A DNA stretch of 64,000 nucleotides from Variovorax sp. OAS795. GTDB taxonomy: Bacteria > Pseudomonadota > Gammaproteobacteria > Burkholderiales > Burkholderiaceae_C. The first letter of the stretch is position 1. Each line of letters starts with the position of its first letter. Where the stretch lies: contig NZ_JBEPOH010000002.1 of NCBI RefSeq assembly GCF_040546685.1, forward strand, positions 248,001 through 312,000, written 5' to 3'. The position numbers and the translations under genes were made by a program. Positions 26,127-35,929 of this stretch are shown one piece after another. Below the pieces are notes generated by a model, which saw only the letters and a program-made list of their open reading frames with translations, ran no database searches and was not told where the DNA came from.

Positions 26127-27320
26127 ATGAGCCAACTGAATCGCCGCGACCTGGTCAAGACCAGTGGAACCATGCTTCTTCTCGGCGCCACTTCCGGCAC
26201 CGCGCTGTTCTCGCAGAATGCCAACGCGCAGGAGAGCGTGAAGCTCGGCTTGCTGCACTCGCTCTCGGGCACCATCGCCATCGCCGAGGCCTCGCTGGTC
26301 GACGCCGAGAAGATGGCCATCGACGAGATCAACGCCGCCGGCGGCGTAATGGGCCGCAAGATCGAAGTGGTCGTCGAGGACGGCGCGAGCGAGAACTCGG
26401 TGTTCTCCGAAAAGGCGCGCAAGCTGCTCGAGCGCGACAAGGTGGCCGCCATCATCGGCTGCTACACCTCGGCCTCGCGCAAGGCGGTGCTGCCGGCGCT
26501 CAGTCGGGCCAAGGGCCTGCTCTTCTACCCGACCTACTACGAGGGCCAGGAGCAGGACAAGCACGTGATCTACACCTCGCAGGAAGCCACGCAGTCGGTG
26601 GTGGCGGCAGTCGAGTGGATGGCGCGCGAGAAGGGCAAGAGCTTCTTCCTCGTGGGCTCCGACTACATCTATCCGCGCACCTGCAACAAGATTGCCAAGC
26701 CGACGATCGCGAAACTCGGCGGCAAGGTGCTCGGCGAGGAATATGCGCCGCTCGGCCACACCGAGTTCTCCTCGATCATCAACAAGATCAAGGCGGCCAA
26801 GCCGGACTGCATCTACAGCACGGTGGTCGGCGGATCGAACGTGGCGTTCTACAAGCAGCTGCGCGCGGCCGGGCTGGACGGCACGAAGCAGACGCTGCTG
26901 TCGACCGTGGTGTCCGAGAACGAGATCGAAGGCATCGGCAAGGACAACGCCGTCGGCTACTACGCCTGCATGGGCTACTTCCAGAGCATCAAGAACCCCG
27001 CCAACGAGAAGTTCGTCAAGGCCTTCAAGGCCAAGTACGGGCAGGACCGCGTGATCGGCGACCCGATGGAGGTCGCCTACAACTCCGTGTACCTGTGGAA
27101 GCTGGCCGTCGAGAAGGCGAAATCGTTCGACGCCGACAAGGTGCTGGCCGCGAGCGCGGGGGTGGAGATCGATGCGCCCGAAGGCAAGGTGCGGGTGCAT
27201 GCGAGCAACCAGCATGTCTGGAAGAAGGTGCGCGTGGGCAAGGCGCTGGCCGACGGCCAGTTCGAGATCGTCTGGGAGTCTCCCAGCCCGGTCGAGCCGA
27301 ATCCGTTCCCGACGCTGTGA
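26127..27320 (+). CDS. urtA: Urea/short-chain amide ABC transporter substrate-binding protein (UrtA/FmdD-like)
   Basis: 397 residues; GGAGAG site upstream. N-terminal twin-arginine signal (LNRRDLVKTSG, cleavage after NANAQ), so exported folded. Type I periplasmic-binding fold with LGLLHSLSGTIAIAE, GCYTSASRKAVLP, FYPTYYEGQE and GSDYIYPRTCNK, all characteristic of UrtA. UrtA proteins bind urea; the FmdD relatives bind short amides. The amidase downstream favours amides. First gene of the operon, under the attenuator leader. It has the same fold as the cytosolic AmiC-type sensor at 34777. Confidence 0.92.
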   Translation: MSQLNRRDLVKTSGTMLLLGATSGTALFSQNANAQESVKLGLLHSLSGTIAIAEASLVDAEKMAIDEINAAGGVMGRKIEVVVEDGASENSVFSEKARKLLERDKVAAIIGCYTSASRKAVLPALSRAKGLLFYPTYYEGQEQDKHVIYTSQEATQSVVAAVEWMAREKGKSFFLVGSDYIYPRTCNKIAKPTIAKLGGKVLGEEYAPLGHTEFSSIINKIKAAKPDCIYSTVVGGSNVAFYKQLRAAGLDGTKQTLLSTVVSENEIEGIGKDNAVGYYACMGYFQSIKNPANEKFVKAFKAKYGQDRVIGDPMEVAYNSVYLWKLAVEKAKSFDADKVLAASAGVEIDAPEGKVRVHASNQHVWKKVRVGKALADGQFEIVWESPSPVEPNPFPTL

Positions 27321-27360
27321 GCGTGCGGCCCATTCCACCGTCGCGGCCCCTGGAGCTCCC

Positions 27361-28263
27361 ATGAATCTCGACATTGCAGTGATGCAGGTCTTCAACGGCG
27401 TGAGCCTGTTCACGATCCTGCTGCTCATGGCCATCGGCCTGGCCATCGTCTTCGGCCTGATGGGCGTGATCAACATGGCGCACGGCGAGCTGATGGCGCT
27501 CGGCTCGTACGTGACCTACCTGACGGCCAGCGCATTCTCGAAGTTCGCGCCGCAGTGGATGGGCATCTACCTGTTCGTGGCCATCGTGCTCGCGTTCCTG
27601 GTCACCTGGGCCTTCGGGTACCTGCTGGAGCGCGGCTTCGTGCGGTTCTTCTACAACCGCCCGCTGGACACGCTGCTGGCCACCTGGGGCCTGAGCCTCA
27701 TCCTGCAGCAGGGCTACCGGTCGGTGTTCGGTGCACAGGAGGTCAGCGTTCCGCTGCCGCAGTGGCTCAGCGGCGCCTGGGAGCCGATACTCGGCATCCA
27801 GCTGCCGCTCAGCCGCATCTTCATCATCGGCCTCACGGTGGCGGTGACGGTCGGCGTCTACCTGCTGCTGAACCGCACGCGCTGGGGGCTGAAGGTGCGG
27901 GCGGTGACGCAGAACCGCGCCATGAGCGAGGCCGTGGGCATCGACACCGGGCGGCTCGACGCGCTGACTTTCGCGCTGGGCGCGGGCCTGGCGGGCATTG
28001 CAGGCTGCGTGTTCACGATGATCGGCTCCACCAATCCCGGCACCGGCCAGCTCTACATCGTCGACTCGTTCATCGTCGTGGTGTTCGGCGGCGTGCAGAG
28101 CCTGATCGGTACCGCGCTGTCGGGCTTCGCCATTGCGCAGTCGCAGACCACGCTGGAGTACCTCATGAGCGGATCGATGGCACGCGTGACCATCCTGCTG
28201 CTGGTGATCGTGGTCCTCTACTTCCGGCCCAACGGGCTGTTCGGGGCCAAGGCCCGGAGCTGA
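27361..28263 (+). CDS. urtB: ABC transporter permease UrtB-like
   Basis: 300 residues from ATG at 27361 (MNLDIAVMQVFNGVSL). About eight hydrophobic membrane segments, with the LivH-type signatures GLMGVINMAHGELMALGSY and ALGAGLAGIAGCVF. It forms the membrane channel with UrtC. The gene follows urtA by 40 bases and precedes urtC by 4. Confidence 0.92.
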   Translation: MNLDIAVMQVFNGVSLFTILLLMAIGLAIVFGLMGVINMAHGELMALGSYVTYLTASAFSKFAPQWMGIYLFVAIVLAFLVTWAFGYLLERGFVRFFYNRPLDTLLATWGLSLILQQGYRSVFGAQEVSVPLPQWLSGAWEPILGIQLPLSRIFIIGLTVAVTVGVYLLLNRTRWGLKVRAVTQNRAMSEAVGIDTGRLDALTFALGAGLAGIAGCVFTMIGSTNPGTGQLYIVDSFIVVVFGGVQSLIGTALSGFAIAQSQTTLEYLMSGSMARVTILLLVIVVLYFRPNGLFGAKARS

Positions 28264-28267
28264 TGCC

Positions 28268-29314
28268 ATGAAAGAAATTCTTCGGTCTGCGGACACGCGC
28301 GGGGCCCTCCTGGTGCTGGCGCTGCTGGTCGCCATGGTGGCTGTGCTCGATCCGTTCCGCCTCAACCTGATGGGCAAGTACATGTCGTTCGCGTTCGTCG
28401 CGCTGGGCATCGTGCTGCTCTGGGGCCATGGCGGCGTGCTGAGCCTCGGCCAGGGGCTCTTCTTCGGCGCGGGCGGCTACATGATGGCGATGTTCCTGAA
28501 GCTGGAGGCTTCCGCGCCCGAGCTGCCGGACTTCATGGTGTGGAGCAGCGTGGAGCACCTGCCGCTGTGGTGGATGCCGTTTCGCAGCCTGGCGCCCACG
28601 CTGCTGCTGATCGTGCTGCTGCCGCCGGTGCTGGCGTACCTCTTCGCCTTCGCCATCTTTCGCAAGCGCGTGGGCGGCGTCTATTTCGCGATCGTCACGC
28701 TCTCGCTCGCGCTCACCGGCACGGTGCTCATTGTCGGGCAGCAGGGCGACACGGGGGGCGCCAACGGCATCACCGACTTCCGCACGCTGCTGGGCATGGA
28801 CATCGTCGGCGACGACGCCAAGCAGGCCATCTACCTGGTCGAGGCCGCGGCGCTCGCGATGGCGATGGGCCTGTGCCTGGCGCTCCTGCGCAGCCGCTTC
28901 GGCAAGGTGCTGATCGCCATCCGGGACAAGGAAGACCGCGTGCGCTTCAGCGGCTACGACACGGCGCACATGAAGGCGTTCGTGTTCGCGGTCGCGGCCC
29001 TGCTGTCGTCGATCGGCGGCGCGTTCTACAGCCTGCAGGTCGGGCTGATCTCGCCCACCGCCGTGGGGGTGGTGGCGTCGATCGAGATGGTGATCTATGC
29101 CGCGGTCGGCGGCCGGCTCTCGATTCCGGGCGCGGTGATCGGCGCGCTGCTGGTCGGGTTCCTGAAGTCGTACCTGTCCGAGACCTTTCCCGAGGTCTGG
29201 CTCTACTTTCTCGGGGCGCTGTTCATCGCTGTCGTGGCCTTCATGCCGCTCGGGCTCGCAGGCGTCCTGCAGCGGCTGGCGGCGGGCCGCGGCGCCAAGG
29301 GAGTGTCGCCATGA
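28268..29314 (+). CDS. urtC: ABC transporter permease UrtC-like
   Basis: 348 residues, LivM-type permease with about nine to ten membrane helices. WGHGGVLSLGQGLFFGAGGY and the cytoplasmic coupling loop IAIRDKEDRVRFSGYDTAHMK identify the family. The ATGA overlap with urtD shows tight translational coupling. Confidence 0.92.
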   Translation: MKEILRSADTRGALLVLALLVAMVAVLDPFRLNLMGKYMSFAFVALGIVLLWGHGGVLSLGQGLFFGAGGYMMAMFLKLEASAPELPDFMVWSSVEHLPLWWMPFRSLAPTLLLIVLLPPVLAYLFAFAIFRKRVGGVYFAIVTLSLALTGTVLIVGQQGDTGGANGITDFRTLLGMDIVGDDAKQAIYLVEAAALAMAMGLCLALLRSRFGKVLIAIRDKEDRVRFSGYDTAHMKAFVFAVAALLSSIGGAFYSLQVGLISPTAVGVVASIEMVIYAAVGGRLSIPGAVIGALLVGFLKSYLSETFPEVWLYFLGALFIAVVAFMPLGLAGVLQRLAAGRGAKGVSP

Positions 29315-30115
29315 GCGCCGTGCTGCCCCTGTCCACATCCCCTGCGGAAAGCCCCTCTGTGACTCCTGTTTCCACCACCGCGCCGCAGGTCCTGCAGGTC
29401 GAAGCGCTCACCGTTTCCTTCGACGGCTTCAAGGCGGTCGATGGCCTGAGCCTTTCCATCCGGCGCGACGAGCTGCGCGTGATCATCGGCCCGAACGGCG
29501 CCGGCAAGACCACGCTGCTCGACATGATCTGCGGCAAGACGCGACCGACCTCCGGCAGTGTCCGCTTCAACGGCCGCGAACTGGTGGGTCTGGCCGAGCA
29601 TGCCATCGTGCGCGCGGGCGTCGGCCGCAAGTTCCAGACGCCGTCGGTCTACGAAGACCTGACGGTGATGGAGAACTTCGAGATCTCCATCCCCGGCCAG
29701 CAGGACGTGCTGGGCTCGATCTTCTTTCGCCGCAACGCCGGGGTGCGCAACCGCATCGAGGCGGTGGCCGAGGAGGTGTTCCTCGCGTCGATGCTCCAGC
29801 AGAAGGCCGGCCGGCTCAGCCATGGGCAGAAGCAGTGGCTGGAGATCGGGATGCTGCTCATCCAGTCGCCCGAACTGCTGCTGCTGGACGAGCCCGTGGC
29901 CGGCATGAGCCCGCGGGAGCGCGAGCAGACCGGCGACCTGCTGCGGCGGATCTCGCGCGGCAAGTCGGTGATCGTCATCGAGCACGACATGGATTCTCGT
30001 CAAGCGCATCGCCAGCACCGTGACCGTGCTGCACCAGGGGCGCGTGCTGAGCGAAGGCAGCGCGGCGCAGGTGCAGGCGGACCCGCGCGTCATTGATGTC
30101 TACCTCGGCCACTGA
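29311..30115 (+). pseudogene. urtD: ABC transporter ATPase UrtD-like, single-base frameshift near the 3' end
   Basis: Starts at ATG 29311. Walker A GPNGAGKTT, the LSHGQKQWLEIG signature, Walker B LLLLDEPVAG and the H-loop IEHDM are all intact. Just after ATG-GA at about 29993 the sequence GATTCTC carries one extra base relative to the expected frame. As a result the product ends at 30096 with 34 unrelated Arg/Ala-rich residues. In the shifted frame the normal UrtD end (VKRIASTVTVLHQGRVLSEG to VYLGH) is readable to the stop at 30115, just before urtE. Either a real truncating mutation that spares the ATPase core or an assembly error. Confidence 0.85.
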
Positions 30116-30125
30116 AGGAGCACCC

Positions 30126-30815
30126 ATGCTCGAAGTCAGCCATCTGAATGTCTTCTACGGCGAGTCGCAGGCCATCCGCGATGTTTCCTTTGGCGTGGGG
30201 CGCTGCGAATCGGTCGCCATCATGGGCCGCAACGGCATGGGCAAGACCACGCTGCTCAAGTCGCTGATCGGCATGCTGCCATCGCGCTCGGGGAGCATCC
30301 GCATCGATGCGCAGGAGCTGGCGGGCACGCCCAGCCACACGCGCGTGCGCAAGGGCCTGGCCTTCGTGCCGCAGGGCCGCATGATCTTCTCTCAGCTCAC
30401 CGTCGAGGAGAACATCCTGGTCGGCATGCATGCCGCCGCCCGCGCCCCGGTGCCCGAGTACATCTACCGCTTCTTCCCGGTGCTGGCCGAGATGAAGTCG
30501 CGCCGCGGCGGCAACCTTTCGGGCGGACAGCAGCAGATGCTCGCGATTGCGCGCGCGCTGGTGACCGACCCCAGCGTGCTGATCCTGGACGAGCCAACCG
30601 AGGGCATCCAGCCTTCGATCATCAAGGACATCGCACGCACGCTCAACGTGCTGCGCGCCGAGCGGCAGATCGCCATCGTCGTGTCGGAGCAGGTGCTGAG
30701 CTTCGCGCTCGACCTGGCCGACCGCTTCCTGGTGATCGACGGCGGGCGCATCGTCCATGACGAGGCCCGCGCGCACCTGGACCAGGACAAGGTCAAGTCC
30801 TTCCTGACCATCTGA
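30126..30815 (+). CDS. urtE: ABC transporter ATPase UrtE-like
   Basis: 229 residues from ATG at 30126, with AAGGAG 6 bases upstream; earlier in-frame starts overlap urtD. LivF-type ATPase: Walker [10 protein letters not shown], signature [15 protein letters not shown], Walker [15 protein letters not shown]. It pairs with UrtD to power uptake. Confidence 0.92.
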   Translation: MLEVSHLNVFYGESQAIRDVSFGVGRCESVAIMGRNGMGKTTLLKSLIGMLPSRSGSIRIDAQELAGTPSHTRVRKGLAFVPQGRMIFSQLTVEENILVGMHAAARAPVPEYIYRFFPVLAEMKSRRGGNLSGGQQQMLAIARALVTDPSVLILDEPTEGIQPSIIKDIARTLNVLRAERQIAIVVSEQVLSFALDLADRFLVIDGGRIVHDEARAHLDQDKVKSFLTI

Positions 30816-30868
30816 CCACCCGCATCCCTTTCACCCGTTCCCTCACCCTTAACCCACTGGAGTTTTCT

Positions 30869-31906
30869 ATGCGTCACGGAGATATTGGAAGCAGCAACGA
30901 TTGCGTCGGCGTGGCCGTCGTCAACTACAAGATGCCTCGCCTTCACACGAAGGGCGAGGTGCTTGCCAACGCGCGCAAGATCGGCGAAATGGTCGTCGGC
31001 ATGAAGCAGGGCCTGCCCGGCATGGACCTGGTGATCTTCCCGGAGTACTCCACGCACGGGATCATGTACGACCCGAAGGAAATGTACGAGACGGCGTCGA
31101 CCATTCCGGGCGACGAGACGGAGATCTTCGCGGACGCCTGCCGCCGCGCCAACGTGTGGGGCGTGTTCTCGCTGACCGGCGAGCGCCACGAGGAGCATCC
31201 GAACAAGGCGCCCTACAACACGCTGATCCTCATGAACAACAAGGGCGAGATCGTCCAGAAGTACCGCAAGATCATGCCGTGGACGCCGATCGAGGGCTGG
31301 TACCCGGGCGATTGCACCTATGTGTCCGACGGCCCCAAGGGCATGAAGGTCAGCCTGATCATCTGCGACGACGGCAACTTTCCCGAGATCTGGCGCGACT
31401 GCGCGATGCGCGGCGCCGAACTCGTGGTGCGCTGCCAGGGCTACATGTACCCGGCCAAGGAGCAGCAGATCATGGTCGCGCGCACCATGGCGTGGATGAA
31501 CAACGTCTACGTGGCCGTGGCCAACGCCACCGGCTTCGACGGCGTGTACTCGTACTTCGGCCATTCGGCGCTGGTGGGCTTCGACGGCCGCAGCCTGGGC
31601 GACTGCGGCACCGAGGAAATGGGCATCCAGTACGCCGAGATGTCGGTCAGCGCGATCCGGGACGCACGCAAGAACCAGCAGTCGAACAACTTCCTCTACA
31701 AGCTGGTGCACCGCGGCTACACGGGCAAGATCAATTCGGGCGAAGACGCGGCCGGCGTGGCGGCCTGCCCGTACGAGTTCTACGGCAAGTGGATACAGGA
31801 CCCTGAAGGCACCCGCAAGATGGTCGAGGGCTTCACCCGATCGACGCCGGGCACGCCCGAATGCCCCATCGAAGGCATCCCGAACGAGGCGGCGAAGCAC
31901 CGCTGA
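30869..31906 (+). CDS. amiE: Aliphatic amidase (AmiE type)
   Basis: 345 residues, nitrilase superfamily. The catalytic triad falls at the same positions as in the Pseudomonas aeruginosa enzyme: E59 (FPEYSTHG), K134 (YRKIMPW) and C166 (SLIICDDGN). It hydrolyses short amides such as acetamide or propionamide to the acid plus ammonia in the cytosol. It lies 53 bases after urtE in the same operon, so imported amide is degraded on the spot. Gene order transporter-amidase-ATPase-sensor-antiterminator recalls amiEBCR with the Pseudomonas AmiS channel replaced by an ABC system. Confidence 0.95.
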   Translation: MRHGDIGSSNDCVGVAVVNYKMPRLHTKGEVLANARKIGEMVVGMKQGLPGMDLVIFPEYSTHGIMYDPKEMYETASTIPGDETEIFADACRRANVWGVFSLTGERHEEHPNKAPYNTLILMNNKGEIVQKYRKIMPWTPIEGWYPGDCTYVSDGPKGMKVSLIICDDGNFPEIWRDCAMRGAELVVRCQGYMYPAKEQQIMVARTMAWMNNVYVAVANATGFDGVYSYFGHSALVGFDGRSLGDCGTEEMGIQYAEMSVSAIRDARKNQQSNNFLYKLVHRGYTGKINSGEDAAGVAACPYEFYGKWIQDPEGTRKMVEGFTRSTPGTPECPIEGIPNEAAKHR

Positions 31907-31964
31907 CATCCATCCGCAACCGGAGCGGCGGGCACAGGTCCGCCGCTCCCCACCGAGGACTCCC

Positions 31965-32789
31965 GTGCCCGCTTCCACCTTCACCGCCGGTTCCATCGAC
32001 AGCTACCGGCTGCCCGCCCAGCCCTTCTACAAGCCGTCGGGCGACGAGATCGCGCTCTACGAGCAGGCCTACGCGCACCGCATGCCGATGCTGCTCAAGG
32101 GACCGACCGGCTGCGGCAAGACGCGCTTCATCGAGTACATGGCCTGGAAGCTCGACCGGCCGCTGGTGACGCTCGCATGCAACGAGGACATGACGGCGTC
32201 CGACCTGGTCGGCCGCTATCTGCTCGACGCCACCGGCACCGCGTGGCATGACGGCCCGCTGACCTTGGCGGTGCGCCATGGCGGCATCTGCTATCTCGAC
32301 GAAGTGGTCGAGGCGCGGCAGGACACCACCGTGGTGATCCACCCGCTGACCGATGCGCGGCGCATGCTCGCGCTCGACAAGAAGGGCGAGGTGGTGCAGG
32401 CGCATCCCGATTTCCAGCTCGTCGTCTCGTACAACCCCGGCTACCAGAGCCGCAGCAAGGACATGAAACCCTCCACGCGCCAGCGCTTCGCGGCGCTGGA
32501 GTTCGACTACCCCGAAGCCGCCATCGAGAGCGCCATCGTGGCCGAGGAGGCCGGTGTGTCCGTGGAGACGGCAGAGCGCCTGGTCGGCATCGCGCACCGC
32601 TCGCGGGCGCTGCGGCACCGCGGCCTGGACGAAGGCATCTCCACGCGGATGCTGATCTACGCCGCGCGCCTGATCGGCTCCGGCGTCGCGCCGCGCCAGA
32701 GCTGCGAGATGACGATGACACGCGCGCTCACCGACGACCCCGACATGGCCAGGGCGCTGCAGGGTTTCGTGGAAGCGCACTTCGACTGA
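31965..32789 (+). CDS. MoxR-family AAA ATPase (CbbQ/NirQ/NorQ type)
   Basis: 274 residues from GTG at 31965, with a GAGGA site. Walker A GPTGCGKTRF (about 45-54), Walker B ICYLDEVVEA, then sensor-like VVSYNPGYQ and an arginine-finger region STRQRFAALEF. CbbQ/NorQ proteins work with a von Willebrand partner to remodel or activate an enzyme; the partner gene is 6 bases downstream. Pseudomonas amiB also encodes an ATPase after amiE, so this may be its functional counterpart. Confidence 0.9.
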   Translation: MPASTFTAGSIDSYRLPAQPFYKPSGDEIALYEQAYAHRMPMLLKGPTGCGKTRFIEYMAWKLDRPLVTLACNEDMTASDLVGRYLLDATGTAWHDGPLTLAVRHGGICYLDEVVEARQDTTVVIHPLTDARRMLALDKKGEVVQAHPDFQLVVSYNPGYQSRSKDMKPSTRQRFAALEFDYPEAAIESAIVAEEAGVSVETAERLVGIAHRSRALRHRGLDEGISTRMLIYAARLIGSGVAPRQSCEMTMTRALTDDPDMARALQGFVEAHFD

Positions 32790-32795
32790 GCGGTG

Positions 32796-34736
32796 ATGGC
32801 CGCCACCACTCACACGGACACGCACGCGGACCCCGCGGCGCAGCGGGCGCGGATGTCCGCCTGGCTCGACGAACTGCAAGATGCCGACCCGGTGTGTGCG
32901 CGCGCGGTCGAAGACCGGCTCGACCTGCTGCTCGCGCGCGCGCCCGCCGAGTCGATCGGGCGCTGGATCCTGGCCGGCCTGCGCCTGCACGATGGCGACC
33001 GCCAGCGGCTGCGCGCCTACCTGGCCCTGGCCAACGAGGCCGCCGTCGAATCGCTCCACCGCGAGATCGCCGCAGGCGGCGTGGAACGCGCGGCGCCTTC
33101 GCTCGGGTTGCTGGTGCAGGGATTCACCGGCCGCGCGGTGGCAATCCAGCCGCGTGCGCAGGGCCAGCTCTACGGCGCGCCGCTGCGTCCCACGCTCACG
33201 CCGACCCATCTGCTGCTGCCGGACGACTACACGGCGCTGGACGGCGGCGACCGCTACCAGCTCTACCGGACCGCTGCCGCGCATGCCGCCGCCCACCTGC
33301 TGCACTCGGCGCCGGGCCTGCCGGCCGGCAAGCTCAAGCCGATGAGCCTGGCGGTCATCTCCGCCATCGAGGATGCGCGTGTCGAGCGCCTGATGCTGCG
33401 CAGCTATCCCGGCATGCGCCGGTGGTTCGTGGATGCGCTCGTGCATGCGCTGCAGCCCGGCGGCCTCGGCTTCGCGGCGTTGGTCTCGCGGCTGAACCTT
33501 GCGCTCATGGATCCGGCCTACCAGGACGACAACCACTGGGTGAACAAGGCCCGCAGCATGTTCGAGGCACAGGCGGCGACCGGCCTCGGCGATTACGCGG
33601 CGTTCAGGCGCCTGGGTTCGCTGCTCGCCAATGACCTGGGCCAGATGCGCGTGCCGTTCCGGGCCGAGCTGTATCGGGTGCCCGCGGCCTACCGCGACGA
33701 CAACGCGTTTCTCTGGACCTATGACGACGCGCGCGCACAGGCGCAGCCGCTGGAACTCCATGTGCCGCGGCCATCGCCGAACGAGCCGCCGGCGCCGGAC
33801 GCGCCCGGCATGCGCGAGGCGGAACTGGCCCGGACGACGCATGCCGAATGGGACCATCGCGTGGCCGTGCTGCGCGGCGACTGGTGCACGGTGATCGACA
33901 AGCTGCCGTCCTGGGCTGCCGCTGGGAGCGGACGGGAGCGGGCCGCATCCGGCACGGCCGCGCGCGAGACCCTGCGGCTCGTGCGGGCGCGGCGGCTCAG
34001 CCGCGTGCACAGGCTTCGCCGGCAATGGGAGGGCGACGACCTCGACCTCAACGCCGCCGTCGAGGTGATGGTGGCGCACAGGGCCCGCCTGCCGATCGAT
34101 CCGCGCCTGTTCATCCGCAGCGCGAACGAAGAGCGCGCCTGCAGCCTGATGGTGCTGCTCGACCTCTCGGAGTCGACCACCGCGCCGCTCGACGGCACGG
34201 GCGCCTGCCTGCTCGACCTGGAGAAGGAGGCCGCGCTGCTGCTCGCGCGCGCCGTGGCGGCGGAGACCGGGAGCGGGCCGGCCGACCGGATCGCGATCCA
34301 TGGCTTTTCGTCGAACACCCGTGCCCAGGTCGACAACTACCGCCTGCTCGAGTTCGGTGCGCCGCTGGACGCGCGCGCCGAGGCGACGATTTCCGCCGCG
34401 CCGGGGCGCCATTCGACGCGCATGGGGGCGGCCCTGCGCCACGCGGCGCGCACGCTGTCGCGCGAGCCTTCGCAGCACCGCGTGATCCTGCTGGTGACCG
34501 ACGGCGCGCCGTCCGACGTCGACGTGCACGATCCGGTGCACCTGGTCGAGGACGCGCGCGCAGCCGTGCACGAGGCGCGCGCCGCAGGCTTCCAGGTGCA
34601 TTGCCTGGCCGTGGATGCGGCGGCCGACGCGTACGTGCGCCGGATCTTCGGCTGGGGCCATTTCGACATCGTGGACGATCCCCATGCGCTCCCCGCCACG
34701 CTGTGCCGGTTGTATGCTCGCCTGAGCTGTGCATGA
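32796..34736 (+). CDS. CbbO/NorD-like von Willebrand factor A protein
   Basis: 646 residues from ATG at 32796 (a GTG directly before it is also possible). The long N-terminal helical part includes SAIEDARVERLMLRSYPGMRRWF, typical of NorD/CbbO. A C-terminal vWA domain (about 440-640) has the metal-site motif DLSES (LLDLSESTT) and VTDGAPSDVDVH. It partners the MoxR ATPase. A protein-remodelling pair inside an amidase operon is unusual because AmiE needs no metal cofactor. The target could be the amidase hexamer or the transporter. Confidence 0.88.
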   Translation: MAATTHTDTHADPAAQRARMSAWLDELQDADPVCARAVEDRLDLLLARAPAESIGRWILAGLRLHDGDRQRLRAYLALANEAAVESLHREIAAGGVERAAPSLGLLVQGFTGRAVAIQPRAQGQLYGAPLRPTLTPTHLLLPDDYTALDGGDRYQLYRTAAAHAAAHLLHSAPGLPAGKLKPMSLAVISAIEDARVERLMLRSYPGMRRWFVDALVHALQPGGLGFAALVSRLNLALMDPAYQDDNHWVNKARSMFEAQAATGLGDYAAFRRLGSLLANDLGQMRVPFRAELYRVPAAYRDDNAFLWTYDDARAQAQPLELHVPRPSPNEPPAPDAPGMREAELARTTHAEWDHRVAVLRGDWCTVIDKLPSWAAAGSGRERAASGTAARETLRLVRARRLSRVHRLRRQWEGDDLDLNAAVEVMVAHRARLPIDPRLFIRSANEERACSLMVLLDLSESTTAPLDGTGACLLDLEKEAALLLARAVAAETGSGPADRIAIHGFSSNTRAQVDNYRLLEFGAPLDARAEATISAAPGRHSTRMGAALRHAARTLSREPSQHRVILLVTDGAPSDVDVHDPVHLVEDARAAVHEARAAGFQVHCLAVDAAADAYVRRIFGWGHFDIVDDPHALPATLCRLYARLSCA

Positions 34737-34776
34737 AGCGCGCAAACATCCCGCATCCAACCTGAGGACCCAGCCC

Positions 34777-35928
34777 GTGGCCAACAAAGATCCCGTGCGT
34801 GTCGGCGTGCTCTATTCGCAGACCGGCGTCACATCGACCATCGGCAAGTCGCAGCTGCAGGGCACGCTGCTGGCCATCGACGAGATCAACGAGGCCGGCG
34901 GGCTCGACGGCCGCGAGATGGTGCCGGTGGTCTACGACGCGCAATCGACGCCGGCGGTCTATGCGCAGCTGGCCGAGCGGCTGATCATCGCGGACAAGGT
35001 CAACGTGATCCTCGGCTGCTACATGTCGAGCAGCCGCAAGGCCGTGCTGCCGCTGGTCGAGAAATGGAACAAGCTGCTGTTCTACCCGACCCTGTACGAA
35101 GGCTTCGAGTTCTCGAACAACATCATCTACACCGGCGCGGCGCCGAACCAGAACAGCGTGCAGCTGGCGGAATTCATGACGGCGAATTTCGGTGCGCGCG
35201 TGTACCTCATCGGGTCGGACTACATCTATCCGTACGAGTCGAACCGCATCATGAGCGAGCTGGTGCTGCAGCGGCAGAACAGCGAAAAGGTGGGGGAGCG
35301 GTACGTCGCGCTCAACGCCACCGAAGCGGACTTCCGCCCGATCATCGAGGAGATCCGGAACCTGCGGCCCGACTTCATCTTTTCCACCGTGGTGGGCGAC
35401 TCCGCGGCCTGCCTCTACCGCGCCTATGCGGACGCGGGCTTCGATCCCAAGACCATGCCGATCGGCAGCCTGACCACCTCGGAGGCCGAGATCTCGCAGA
35501 TGGACGGCGCGGGCACAGGGCATTTCACCTCGGCGCCGTATTTCCAGTCGATCCAGTCGGACACCAACTTCCGGTGCCTGGAGCGATTGCGCCGCCGTTT
35601 CGGCGCGGACTGCGTGCCCAACCTGTGCTGGGAAGCCGCCTACTTCCAGACGCACGTGTTCGCCAACGCTTTTGCGCAGGCCGGCACCGACGAGCTCGCG
35701 CAGCTCGTGCCGCACGTGCTCGGCAGCGAGTTCGAGGCGCCCCAGGGCAGGATCCGCATCGATCCCACCAATCACCACACCTGCCTGTATCCGAGGATCG
35801 GGGTGGTCAACTCCAGGGGGCAGTTCACCATCGTGCGCGAAGCGACACGCGCCGTGCACCCGGACCCGTACATGGTCACGCATTCGCTGGGCGACTGGGC
35901 CGCCGAGCTGAGCACGCTGGAGCTCTGA
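34777..35928 (+). CDS. amiC: AmiC-type amide-binding sensor
   Basis: 383 residues from GTG at 34777 with a GAGGA site; the usual AmiC length is 385. No signal peptide, so cytosolic, unlike UrtA. Characteristic segments are GCYMSSSRKAVLPLVE, FYPTLYEGFEFSNNIIYTG, GSDYIYPYESNRIMSEL, SLTTSEAEISQM and APYFQSIQ. In Pseudomonas, AmiC sequesters AmiR until amide binds. The gene is one base from the ANTAR gene, which strongly supports the same sensor-antiterminator pairing. Confidence 0.9.
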   Translation: MANKDPVRVGVLYSQTGVTSTIGKSQLQGTLLAIDEINEAGGLDGREMVPVVYDAQSTPAVYAQLAERLIIADKVNVILGCYMSSSRKAVLPLVEKWNKLLFYPTLYEGFEFSNNIIYTGAAPNQNSVQLAEFMTANFGARVYLIGSDYIYPYESNRIMSELVLQRQNSEKVGERYVALNATEADFRPIIEEIRNLRPDFIFSTVVGDSAACLYRAYADAGFDPKTMPIGSLTTSEAEISQMDGAGTGHFTSAPYFQSIQSDTNFRCLERLRRRFGADCVPNLCWEAAYFQTHVFANAFAQAGTDELAQLVPHVLGSEFEAPQGRIRIDPTNHHTCLYPRIGVVNSRGQFTIVREATRAVHPDPYMVTHSLGDWAAELSTLEL

Positions 35929-35929
35929 G

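Noticed and set aside
26127..30815. Assignment as a dedicated urea transporter for urease
   Set aside because: No urease genes are present; the downstream amidase and AmiC/AmiR-type pair favour short-chain amides, though urea may also be bound.
31833..34787. 984-codon antisense frame opposite the MoxR/vWA genes
   Set aside because: Antisense to two genes with intact Walker and vWA motifs; composition typical of a shadow frame.
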